Both the position numbers and the translations under genes were made by a program. The notes below the pieces were generated by a model, which did no database searches, had not been told where the DNA came from, and was given only the letters and a program-made list of their open reading frames with translations. From Actinomycetota bacterium (GTDB lineage Bacteria; Actinomycetota; Coriobacteriia; Anaerosomatales; JAHIQC01): 6,235 bases of DNA. Positions 1 to 5,382 of the stretch are shown here, piece by piece (within the stretch, counting starts at the first letter, position 1; each line of letters opens with the position of its first letter). Location of the stretch: NCBI GenBank assembly GCA_018902765.1, contig JAHIQC010000240.1, positions 1 through 6,235 of the forward strand, written 5' to 3'.

Positions 1-1
1 C

Positions 2-175
2 CTGACCGCCGAGACGATGATGCTCGCGGCGTCGTACTTCAACGGCGAGAAGGTCGCGGCGACCAAGATCGCGCCGTTTCTCGCCAAGTGGCTGCAAGGT
101 CATATACGCGAGGAGGACGTGCGGTTTGTAGAACTCATGCATCGGGATAGGAACAACGACCGGAGGATGATCGTC
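2..175 (+). CDS. C-terminal end of a hemerythrin-like domain (5' partial), in frame with heliorhodopsin
   Basis: Reading codons from position 2 gives an open frame that starts off the left edge and meets no stop before the heliorhodopsin start at 176. The segment IAPFLAKWLQGHIREED (translated from about 68 to 118), followed by VRFVEL, resembles the last helix of bacteriohemerythrins. In that family a 'FL..WL..HI...D' stretch supplies a His and an Asp ligand to the di-iron site (His-x4-Asp). Hemerythrins bind O2 reversibly and often act as cytoplasmic oxygen or redox sensors. The other metal-ligand motifs (HxxxE, HxxxH) would lie upstream of the window and cannot be checked. About 20 polar residues (HRDRNNDRR and flanks) link this helix to the heliorhodopsin. 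It could be a fused N-terminal domain, or the end of a separate gene whose stop was lost through a frameshift or sequence error. The family call rests on one motif. Confidence 0.5.
162..166 (+). promoter_or_regulatory. Ribosome binding site for heliorhodopsin
   Basis: GGAGG sits 9 nt before the ATG at 176. It supports independent initiation there even though the frame is open upstream. The in-frame ATG at 167 abuts the GGAGG and is too close to be served by it, and the ATGs at 17 and 20 lie inside the hemerythrin-like helix. Confidence 0.7.
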
Positions 176-937
176 ATGAGTACAACCGAGCCGCGCTTCA
201 AGAAGCTGAGGATCTACAACCTGGTGATGGGACTGTTCCACTTTGGGCAGGGCGTGGCGATACTCGCTCTGGCCAACGACTTCACCTTGCCGATCACCGC
301 GAGTTTCATCAAAGGTCCTCCGGGCACTCCCCCGGGAGCACCGGAGACACTGTTCGACTTTCCGCTTGGGTTGGGCGTGGCCGCGTTCGTGTTCCTCTCG
401 GCACTGGCCCATTTCATCATCGTCTCGCCGGGGGTGTTTCCTTGGTACGTCGCTAACCTCAAGAAGAACCGCAACTACGCGCGCTGGATCGAGTACTCGC
501 TGAGCTCCTCGCTCATGGTGGTGCTCATCGCGCTGCTCCCCGGCATCTTCGATGCCTCGGCACTCATCGCTATCTTTGGCGTGAACGCGTCGATGATCCT
601 GTTCGGACTGCTGTTCGAGCACTATGAGGAGCCCGGCCGCCCCAACTGGCTCTCGTTCATCTTTGGGTGTCTGACCGGAATCGTGCCGTGGCTCGCCATC
701 GGCCTGTACATGTGGAGCCCAGGCTCGACCGCGGAGCCTCCCGGATTCGTGTACGCGATCTTTATCACGATGTTCGTGTTCTTTAACAGCTTCGCGATCA
801 ACCAGGTGCTGCAGTACAAGCAGATAGGCAAGTGGAAGGACTACCTGTTCGGGGAGTTCGTCTACGTCTTCTTGTCCCTGAGCGCCAAATCGTTGCTCGC
901 ATGGCTCGTGTTCGCGAACACGCTGATCCCGAGCTAG
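176..937 (+). CDS. Heliorhodopsin
   Basis: This is a 253-residue retinal-binding seven-helix membrane protein, matching the usual heliorhodopsin length. Approximate helices are 11-33, 63-84, 104-124, 128-147, 159-180, 190-212 and 223-250. The retinal Schiff-base lysine is K238 in SLSAKSLLAW of helix 7. The counterion is E106 in RWIEYSLSSS of helix 3, and the conserved histidines H22 and H79 are present. Helix 3 carries RWIEYS, not the D-based motif of type-1 proton pumps. Heliorhodopsins are photoreceptors with slow photocycles and inverted topology (N-terminus cytoplasmic); most are not thought to pump ions, and their partners are largely unknown. The loop between helices 1 and 2 (34-62) is long and rich in Pro and Gly, as expected for the family's extracellular AB loop. 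The start at 176 was chosen for the GGAGG 9 nt upstream and the length fit. The frame is nevertheless open upstream into a hemerythrin-like segment, so a larger fusion is possible. No retinal-synthesis gene is visible nearby. Confidence 0.93.
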   Translation: MSTTEPRFKKLRIYNLVMGLFHFGQGVAILALANDFTLPITASFIKGPPGTPPGAPETLFDFPLGLGVAAFVFLSALAHFIIVSPGVFPWYVANLKKNRNYARWIEYSLSSSLMVVLIALLPGIFDASALIAIFGVNASMILFGLLFEHYEEPGRPNWLSFIFGCLTGIVPWLAIGLYMWSPGSTAEPPGFVYAIFITMFVFFNSFAINQVLQYKQIGKWKDYLFGEFVYVFLSLSAKSLLAWLVFANTLIPS

Positions 938-1728
938 AACCCCAGCAAGCGTTCGGCATTTCCGCCGAGGATGGCTTCGGTCTCCTCGGCGGTCATGCCG
1001 AGGTTCGTGAGATGCGCGGTCTCGATGCCGCAATCGGTCCAGGGCCCGTCGGAACCAAAGAGCACGCGGTCGGTGCCGTGCGCGCGAACGAGCGCGACGA
1101 ACTCGTCGTCGGGCAGGTGCGAGAGCGTGTAAGCGGTGTCGAGCCACACATCGCGCCCGGCGAGCACCTCGGCTACACCCTTCCACTGGCGAAAGCCTCC
1201 CAGATGCGCGAGAACGACCGTGAGGTCGGGCCACGTGTCGAGCAGGGATGCGAACGACTCGGGAGTGCCGCGCACGCCCGGGTGGATGACGTCGGCGCCG
1301 GCGTGGAAGAACGCGATCATGTCGTGCTCGACCGCCGCTTCCCAGATGCGCGCCAAAGCCGTGTCGTGCGGCTCGAAGCTCTGGTGCTCCGGGTGCAGCT
1401 TGAAGCCTCGCAGCCCGAGGGCGGCCATGCGCGCCATCTCGGTCGCCGGATTGGCGAACTGCGGGTGCATCGCGCCGAACGGGACGATCCGATCGCTGGC
1501 CTGCGAGGCGACCCAGTCGTTGATCGAGCGCACCTGGTCGGCTCGCGTGGCGACGGGCTGGATGACCGAAACCGCGACGCCTGTACGATCCATCGCGGCG
1601 ACCAGGCCCGACACCGTCCCGTCGTAGCACGCGTGCAGGCCTTCGCCGGCCGCCTCAAGCACGGGGATGGCCGCGGCGGCGACCGGGTCGGGGAACACAT
1701 GCGTGTGTATGTCGATGATGCGCTGCAT
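934..1728 (-). CDS. Metal-dependent amidohydrolase (Amidohydro_2 / ACMSD-like family)
   Basis: This 264-residue protein is a single TIM-barrel hydrolase or decarboxylase of the amidohydrolase-2 family. Its signatures appear in order: HTH at residues 8-10 (the HxH metal ligands), GFKLHP at 108-113, FFHAG with H142, LAHLGG with H175, and FGSDGPW with D227. It ends with the family-typical GNAERLLGF. Length and motifs look complete, and there is no signal peptide, so it is probably cytosolic. Family members hydrolyse or decarboxylate small carbonyl, amide or aromatic compounds through a catalytic metal; the substrate cannot be read from the sequence. It faces the heliorhodopsin tail to tail and overlaps it by 4 nt, and no terminator separates them. 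No Shine-Dalgarno sequence precedes the ATG, so a leaderless mRNA is possible (see the -10-like site at 1736-1741). No functional link to the rhodopsin is evident. Confidence 0.88.
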   Translation of the reverse strand: MQRIIDIHTHVFPDPVAAAAIPVLEAAGEGLHACYDGTVSGLVAAMDRTGVAVSVIQPVATRADQVRSINDWVASQASDRIVPFGAMHPQFANPATEMARMAALGLRGFKLHPEHQSFEPHDTALARIWEAAVEHDMIAFFHAGADVIHPGVRGTPESFASLLDTWPDLTVVLAHLGGFRQWKGVAEVLAGRDVWLDTAYTLSHLPDDEFVALVRAHGTDRVLFGSDGPWTDCGIETAHLTNLGMTAEETEAILGGNAERLLGF

Positions 1729-1735
1729 GCGGCAC

Positions 1736-1741
1736 AGGATA
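1736..1741 (-). promoter_or_regulatory. Possible -10 element for a leaderless amidohydrolase mRNA
   Basis: The minus strand reads TATCCT, ending 7 nt before the ATG at 1728. That spacing would place the transcription start at or next to the start codon. It fits the absence of any Shine-Dalgarno sequence and the frequency of leaderless genes in actinobacteria. No convincing -35 element was seen. The evidence is weak, a 4 of 6 consensus match. Confidence 0.25.
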
Positions 1742-1773
1742 GCGCACCGGCGGATCGAGTGGGTTTCCGGGAC

Positions 1774-1818
1774 TTGCGCTTGGACGCACGAGTTTTACCA
1801 TGACTGGCTGGGTATCAT
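1774..1818 (+). promoter_or_regulatory. Candidate promoter region for the membrane-protein gene at 1855
   Basis: Two -10-like hexamers lie in the divergent spacer. TATCAT at 1813-1818 matches the consensus at 5 of 6 positions but has no good -35 element. TACCAT at 1796-1801 has TTGCGC at 1774-1779, 16 nt upstream. Either would give a short leader to the ATG at 1855. The call rests on pattern matching alone. Confidence 0.35.
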
Positions 1819-1854
1819 CTACTGCGAACGACACACAGAGAGAGAGGCACGGAC

Positions 1855-2526
1855 ATGCAGCGAGACAGACAAAACTACGCCCTGCAGACGATATTCTCGT
1901 TCTTCCTGGGCCTTATGGTGCTCGCTTTCATTGGGATCGGCGTGAACACCTTCTACGAATCGCCGGACCAAAGGAACCAGCCCGAACTCAACAAGCTGTA
2001 CCAGCAGCAGGAGAAGATCAACCGCCAAACCGGCGGCAAGGCGTTCACACCGGCCCAAGAAGCCGAAAACGCCGCTGTCCAGAAGAAGATCGACGCGCTG
2101 CAGAAGGACCTCGAAGCCGAGCGTCAGATTTGGGCACGCAACACCAGCATCGTTCTTATCGTGTTCGCCACCTTGGTGATGGGCATATCGCTCATACGCA
2201 GCGAACAGCTGCGTGTGATCTCCAACGGCCTGCTGCTGGGCGGACTGCTCACGATGATCTACGGGTCGGGCTGGGTGATCTTCTCGGGCCAGTCCACGGC
2301 GCGCTTCGCGGTCATAGTCTTCGCGTTCGCCGTGACTCTCGCGCTCGGCTATCTCAAGTTCGCGCGGCAGCACGATGACGTCGCCGGGGCGGGAATGGCG
2401 GCTGTAGCTGTCGGCTCGATACCCGCAGGCGACCTCGGCGGGCTCGTGGCTCGCATCGACGCACTCGAGCGCCGGGCGGCAGCCGCCGCAGCTGCTTTGG
2501 GAGCCGACACGCCAGCCGACGAGTAG
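1855..2526 (+). CDS. Uncharacterised four-helix membrane protein with extracytoplasmic coiled coil
   Basis: I do not recognise a named family. The 223-residue protein has hydrophobic segments at about 13-31, 97-114, 121-143 and 149-168. Between the first two lies a 65-residue charged stretch (about 35-95), rich in Gln, Glu, Lys and Ala, which is probably a coiled coil. With the basic start (MQRDRQ) inside, this loop would face outward and both ends would be cytoplasmic. The C-terminal tail (about 174-223) holds a second short helical segment, LVARIDALERRAAAAAAALG, of coiled-coil character. The start is supported by GAGAGG at 1842-1847, 7 nt upstream. It stands alone, with 126 bp before it and 153 bp to the next possible gene. 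The layout suggests an oligomeric membrane scaffold or stress-type protein, but no function can be claimed. Confidence 0.85.
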   Translation: MQRDRQNYALQTIFSFFLGLMVLAFIGIGVNTFYESPDQRNQPELNKLYQQQEKINRQTGGKAFTPAQEAENAAVQKKIDALQKDLEAERQIWARNTSIVLIVFATLVMGISLIRSEQLRVISNGLLLGGLLTMIYGSGWVIFSGQSTARFAVIVFAFAVTLALGYLKFARQHDDVAGAGMAAVAVGSIPAGDLGGLVARIDALERRAAAAAAALGADTPADE

Positions 2527-2568
2527 GGCACCGGGGCCAAACAGCCGGCTTCTCCATGAATTCTCCGC

Positions 2569-2597
2569 TTGTCCGCATGCGGGTATGCCCGTAGTCT
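2569..2597 (+). promoter_or_regulatory. Candidate promoter upstream of the small lipoprotein gene
   Basis: TTGTCC at 2569-2574 and TAGTCT at 2592-2597 are separated by 17 nt. The -10 has the TAnnnT form common in high-GC Gram-positives. A small stem, CGGG-TATG-CCCG (2580-2591), falls inside the spacer. Transcription would start near 2604, leaving a leader of about 76 nt before the ATG at 2680. The whole stretch 2527-2679 shows no convincing gene. Confidence 0.35.
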
Positions 2598-2679
2598 AGG
2601 GATGCTTCAGCCATGCCCCCAGACTCGCTGCGCTGCGGGCAGACCCAGAAGGCACGGTTTTCGCATTGAGCGAACGGCA

Positions 2680-2973
2680 ATGAACAGCCTACTCAAGTAC
2701 TCCATCACGGCGATGATCCTGCTACTGGGCGTCATCGTGCTTTCAGCATGCGGCGACTGCGTGTCGTCGGCGCATCCTCACGCGTCCTTCGGCGGGACAC
2801 ATCGGTTCGCACAACCCGCCCGGGTTCTGCGGGACATATTCGGCGGCATGCTCGCATCGGCGCAAACCATGGTTCTCGCGCTGCTCGTGTTCGCACCTCG
2901 CCCCGACAGGGCGGCTTCCGGCATCGGATCGGGACCTGCGACCCTACTGCGATTCGCGTCTCTCAGAATCTGA
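2680..2973 (+). CDS. Putative small lipoprotein, doubtful or degenerate
   Basis: The 97-residue frame opens with a good lipoprotein signal peptide: MNSLLKYS, then a hydrophobic core, then the lipobox LSAC with the modifiable Cys at residue 24. After CGDC the mature part does not resemble any family I know. It includes one more hydrophobic stretch (MLASAQTMVLALLVFA, about 64-79) and ends in a low-complexity basic tail. Third codon positions are mostly G or C, as expected for a real gene here. However, no clear Shine-Dalgarno sequence precedes the ATG, and the downstream half reads like unselected sequence. It may be a genuine small membrane-anchored protein, or a lipoprotein that lost its original C-terminus through a frameshift near residue 28. 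It lies 53 nt before the next gene on the same strand, so the two could be cotranscribed. If it is not a gene, 2527-3026 is a 500-bp spacer. Confidence 0.4.
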   Translation: MNSLLKYSITAMILLLGVIVLSACGDCVSSAHPHASFGGTHRFAQPARVLRDIFGGMLASAQTMVLALLVFAPRPDRAASGIGSGPATLLRFASLRI

Positions 2974-3026
2974 GGGGATCCCAGCGTCGCCCCGCTCTCG
3001 TCTGCCCCGAACTAGGAGATCCGAAA

Positions 3027-4232
3027 ATGCGTCCTTCTCTTCGCCACTTTTTTGTAGCCGTCATGTTCGTTGTGGCCTCACTCTCAGCCACGAGCGCCGT
3101 CGCCGCCCCTGTCACCTGGGCGAGCGTCGATGTCACCATGCTCTCCGAGCAAGCAGAGGGCGTCTTGCTTCTCACGGCCCATCTGCCTGAGACCGCCACA
3201 CTCCCCGCCCAAGCCGAGCTCTCCGTCCCCAAGGGTTCGCAGATCCAGTGGATCGGCGAGATCATGGGCGGCGCCCCCGATGGTGATCTAGAGCTGCAGA
3301 CCACCATGACCACGGTCGGCGAGTCGGATACCTACACGTTCACGCTCACCTCGTCGCGCATCGCGCAGATCGAGATTCTCGCCTCCGACATGATGAGCTT
3401 TGACGGCACGACCTATGCCTCGTCGATTCGTTGGGTGCCAAGCCAAGACGTCCCGCAGGTCCGGATGGCAATCAGGGTCCCCCAGACCGCAAGTATCACC
3501 ACCCAGGACCCCGACGCGGGCCTGCAGCCCGGTGACGGCAGCTTCGCGTACTACAGCAAGACGATCGACGGCGCCAAGGCCGGCGATGAGCTGGCTCTCG
3601 CGGTTGCCTACACGGTCCCTGCTGCCGCCGCCGCTCCTGCTGCCGCCTCTTCGAGCACCGGGTTGCTCGCCTTCGCGATTCCTATCGTTGTCGTTGTCGG
3701 ATTCGTGTTGATTGTCGCGAGCGCCATGAAGCGCAAGAAGACCGCCGTCGATGACGATTCCGCCGAGGAGACCGACGACGACAGCGCCAACGACGCGGCC
3801 TCTCGCCCCACCGCTGGCGACGCTGTCGACGAGGACGATGCAGCTCGCTCAGGTGTCGCGAAGCGCAACATGGTAACCGCCGTCATCGTCGCGGTCATCG
3901 TGATCATCGCGATCGTCGCCGGCATCCAGACTGCCAAGCCCCAGCAGGTCGGCGATACGATCACCCAGACCTTCAATCCCGGCGAGGCATGCGCCACGGC
4001 GAACATCCAGCTCACCGTACCCGCCGATTCCGACCCGCAAGCGACCGCCGACAGCCTGTTCACCGCGCTCGGAACTGTAGAGGGCCTCAACACCGTCACC
4101 TACAACCAGAAGTCATCGAGTTTGAGCGTCGGCTACTGCGAGTCGGAGACCACCGAGATACTCGTGCGAGAGGCGCTGGCCACAACCGGGCTGCTCGCTC
4201 CGGGCACGGCGCCTGTAAGCCCCACCCCGTAA
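3027..4232 (+). CDS. Secreted two-pass membrane protein with C-terminal HMA-like (ferredoxin-fold) domain
   Basis: The 401-residue protein has a signal peptide (1-27, ending SAVAA before P28). An extracytoplasmic beta-rich domain follows (about 28-197), then an Ala/Pro/Ser hinge (198-211). A membrane helix (212-233) is followed by KRKK, then a very acidic cytoplasmic linker rich in Asp, Glu and Ser (239-273). AKRN precedes a second helix (282-300), and the C-terminal domain (about 305-401) lies outside. Residues 326-391 suggest the beta-alpha-beta-beta-alpha-beta order of heavy-metal-associated domains (IQLTVP, then a helix, VEGLNTVTYN, SSLSVGYC, a helix). There is no CxxC metal site. C322 and C371 are its only cysteines and could form a disulfide. 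I do not recognise a family for the N-terminal half. The start is set by AGGAG at 3014-3018, 8 nt upstream, and by the signal peptide. It may bind a metal or ligand, or sense the cell surface; this is inference. Confidence 0.82.
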   Translation: MRPSLRHFFVAVMFVVASLSATSAVAAPVTWASVDVTMLSEQAEGVLLLTAHLPETATLPAQAELSVPKGSQIQWIGEIMGGAPDGDLELQTTMTTVGESDTYTFTLTSSRIAQIEILASDMMSFDGTTYASSIRWVPSQDVPQVRMAIRVPQTASITTQDPDAGLQPGDGSFAYYSKTIDGAKAGDELALAVAYTVPAAAAAPAAASSSTGLLAFAIPIVVVVGFVLIVASAMKRKKTAVDDDSAEETDDDSANDAASRPTAGDAVDEDDAARSGVAKRNMVTAVIVAVIVIIAIVAGIQTAKPQQVGDTITQTFNPGEACATANIQLTVPADSDPQATADSLFTALGTVEGLNTVTYNQKSSSLSVGYCESETTEILVREALATTGLLAPGTAPVSPTP

Positions 4233-4237
4233 ACACG

Positions 4238-4280
4238 CCGCACCCAACGCGGGCACGCGCGGCAGCCGCGTTGGGTGCGG
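4238..4280 (+). terminator. Strong hairpin 6 nt after the 3027-4232 gene
   Basis: A perfect 15-bp inverted repeat, CCGCACCCAACGCGG (4238-4252) and CCGCGTTGGGTGCGG (4266-4280), encloses a 13-nt loop. Its placement right after the stop codon at 4230-4232 points to a transcription terminator or mRNA 3' stabiliser for that gene. No T-run follows on the + strand, so it is not a classic intrinsic terminator; many high-GC bacteria use such tail-less hairpins. Confidence 0.65.
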
Positions 4281-4315
4281 ATTCAGATCAGGACCGACAT
4301 CGCTGACAAGATAGA

Positions 4316-4341
4316 GAGAGGGCCCCATGTGGGACCCTCTC
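4316..4341 (-). terminator. Hairpin terminator downstream of the rhodanese gene
   Basis: GAGAGGG (4316-4322) pairs with CCCTCTC (4335-4341). After one C/A mismatch, CCC (4324-4326) pairs with GGG (4331-4333) around an ATGT loop. It lies 26 nt beyond the minus-strand stop at 4368. Read on the minus strand, the stem is followed by a moderately T-rich TCTATCTTGTC, which fits a terminator for the cytochrome-rhodanese operon. Confidence 0.6.
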
Positions 4342-4367
4342 ATAGCCTACTCGTGTGGGTTGCGGAG

Positions 4368-5378
4368 TTACTTCACAGTGGCGTACGCGGTGACCTTCGC
4401 GGGGTCGTAGCCAACGGCTCCGCCCGCAGCCTCATCGCTGCTCCAACCGCTCATACCGAACTTCATGTTGTACGTCTCGTAGCCCATGAGGTTCAGGAAC
4501 ATGGCAGCCTCGCCGGCCGTATGGCCGGTATAACAGTAGACGATGACCTTTTTGTCGGGATCGAGCTTGGTCATCTGGTCGGCCATGTCGGTCCACAGGA
4601 TGTTTATGGCGCCGTCAACGTGACCCTTGGCGTAGTCCGCGGCCTTGCGAACATCAACGATCTGGTAGCTCGCGTCCTTCGCCTGAACGAGGTTGTAGAC
4701 ATCCGCAGCAACGATGGTCGGAGGAAGCTCCCTGGCGAAGTATGCCGAGGCCTGCCCGCTCACGGCCTCTGCCACGTCCGCGTACGTGCCCTCAGGCGTG
4801 GGAGCGTCGAAGGGGCCGGCAGCTTCGGTCGGCGTGGTTACTGTGGGGTAGCCGGCGGCCTTGCCGTTGGGGATGTCGAGACCAACGATCGCCTTGTCAG
4901 CGACCCAACCGCTCATGCCGTACTTGAGCGTCAGAGCATCGTAGCCGAGCATGTTCCAGGTCATATTCGCCATCGCAGCAGTGTGGCCCGTGTAGCACAC
5001 GACGACGATCTTCTTGGCTTGGTCGAGCTCGGCTAGGCTCGCCTCGTCGGCGATCATCTTGAACGGAATGTTGATCGCGCCCTCAATGTGCCCTAGGGCG
5101 TAATGCTCCGCGGCACGGATGTCGACGATCTGGTATCCCGCGTCCTTGGCCTGGACGACGTTGAAGAGGTCTGCGGCCGCGATCGTGGGAACGGGCTCAT
5201 TATTGAAGTAGTCGTTGGCTGCCGAGATCATGGCTGCCGAGGAATCGAACGTCTTCTCGGCGGCAGGCTTCTCAGACACCGGCGTTTCGGCTGGCTTCTG
5301 AGCACACCCTGGTGCGGTCAGCAGTCCGAGCGCGAGCGCGCCTGCCAGAAGCGTCACCATCCAATTTTTGTATCGCAT
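4368..5378 (-). CDS. Lipoprotein with two rhodanese domains
   Basis: The 336-residue protein begins with a lipoprotein signal peptide (basic MRYKNW, a hydrophobic core, then TAPGC with the lipidated Cys at 25) and a Pro/Glu/Lys linker, so it should be anchored outside the membrane. Two rhodanese domains follow, at about 57-160 and 212-316. Each has the QIVD[IV]R strand, the GH[IV][ED]GAIN motif, and an active loop CYTGHT, with catalytic Cys at 128 and 282. Rhodaneses carry sulfane sulfur as a Cys persulfide and transfer it between donors and acceptors such as thiosulfate, polysulfide or cyanide. Classical two-domain enzymes keep the Cys only in the second domain; here both are intact, so both may be active. 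AGGAGG (5388-5393) lies 9 nt upstream, and the gene starts 4 nt after the cytochrome stop. The context suggests sulfur-linked respiration. The lipobox is relaxed, with Pro at -2. Confidence 0.92.
   Translation of the reverse strand: MRYKNWMVTLLAGALALGLLTAPGCAQKPAETPVSEKPAAEKTFDSSAAMISAANDYFNNEPVPTIAAADLFNVVQAKDAGYQIVDIRAAEHYALGHIEGAINIPFKMIADEASLAELDQAKKIVVVCYTGHTAAMANMTWNMLGYDALTLKYGMSGWVADKAIVGLDIPNGKAAGYPTVTTPTEAAGPFDAPTPEGTYADVAEAVSGQASAYFARELPPTIVAADVYNLVQAKDASYQIVDVRKAADYAKGHVDGAINILWTDMADQMTKLDPDKKVIVYCYTGHTAGEAAMFLNLMGYETYNMKFGMSGWSSDEAAGGAVGYDPAKVTAYATVK
4657..4722 (-). repeat. Rhodanese-domain internal repeat, copy B (second domain)
   Basis: This 66-nt block is the counterpart of 5125-5190; I count 52 of 66 identical bases by eye. 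It encodes the segment from PPTIVAADVYN to QIVD in the second domain. The nucleotide-level similarity points to an intragenic duplication rather than fusion of two unrelated rhodaneses. Confidence 0.7.
5125..5190 (-). repeat. Rhodanese-domain internal repeat, copy A (first domain)
   Basis: This is the partner of 4657-4722, encoding VPTIAAADLFN through QIVD in the first domain. The blocks are 468 nt (156 codons) apart, while the catalytic cysteines are 154 residues apart, so there are small indels between the copies. Confidence 0.7.
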
Positions 5379-5382
5379 ACGC

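Noticed and set aside
17..175. ATG at 17 (or 20) as the heliorhodopsin start
   Set aside because: It lies inside a hemerythrin-like helix with no ribosome site in front. The family length fits the ATG at 176, which has GGAGG at the right distance.
176..937. Type-1 ion-pumping rhodopsin
   Set aside because: Helix 3 has RWIEYS rather than the pump motif, and the SAKSLLAW context of helix 7 and H22/H79 match heliorhodopsins.
832..1803. Long + strand frame of 323 codons
   Set aside because: It is antisense to the amidohydrolase, which has all family motifs. The translation is Arg/Val/Gly-rich with no recognisable domain, typical of a GC-rich shadow frame.
1819..2373. Minus-strand frame of 184 codons
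   Set aside because: It lies opposite the four-helix membrane protein. Its composition is shadow-like and the sense gene has a good Shine-Dalgarno sequence and hydrophobic pattern.
2527..2560. Terminator after the 1855-2526 gene
   Set aside because: GC-rich words such as CCGGGGCC and AGCCGGCT occur, but they do not form a convincing single stem and no T-run follows.
2598..2679. Riboswitch or structured leader before the small lipoprotein
   Set aside because: Short repeats such as CAGAC and GCTGC are present, but I could not match a known riboswitch core or a stable multi-stem fold.
2748..3026. Extended start at 2748 for the 3027-4232 gene
   Set aside because: The extra 93 residues are Arg-rich and unlike a protein domain, and they would bury the signal peptide. 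AGGAG precedes the ATG at 3027.
3608..4099. Minus-strand frame of 163 codons
   Set aside because: It mirrors the low-complexity hinge, acidic linker and helices of the sense gene and has no independent evidence.
4275..5036. + strand frame of 253 codons
   Set aside because: It is antisense to the rhodanese lipoprotein and crosses the hairpin region. It has no family motifs.
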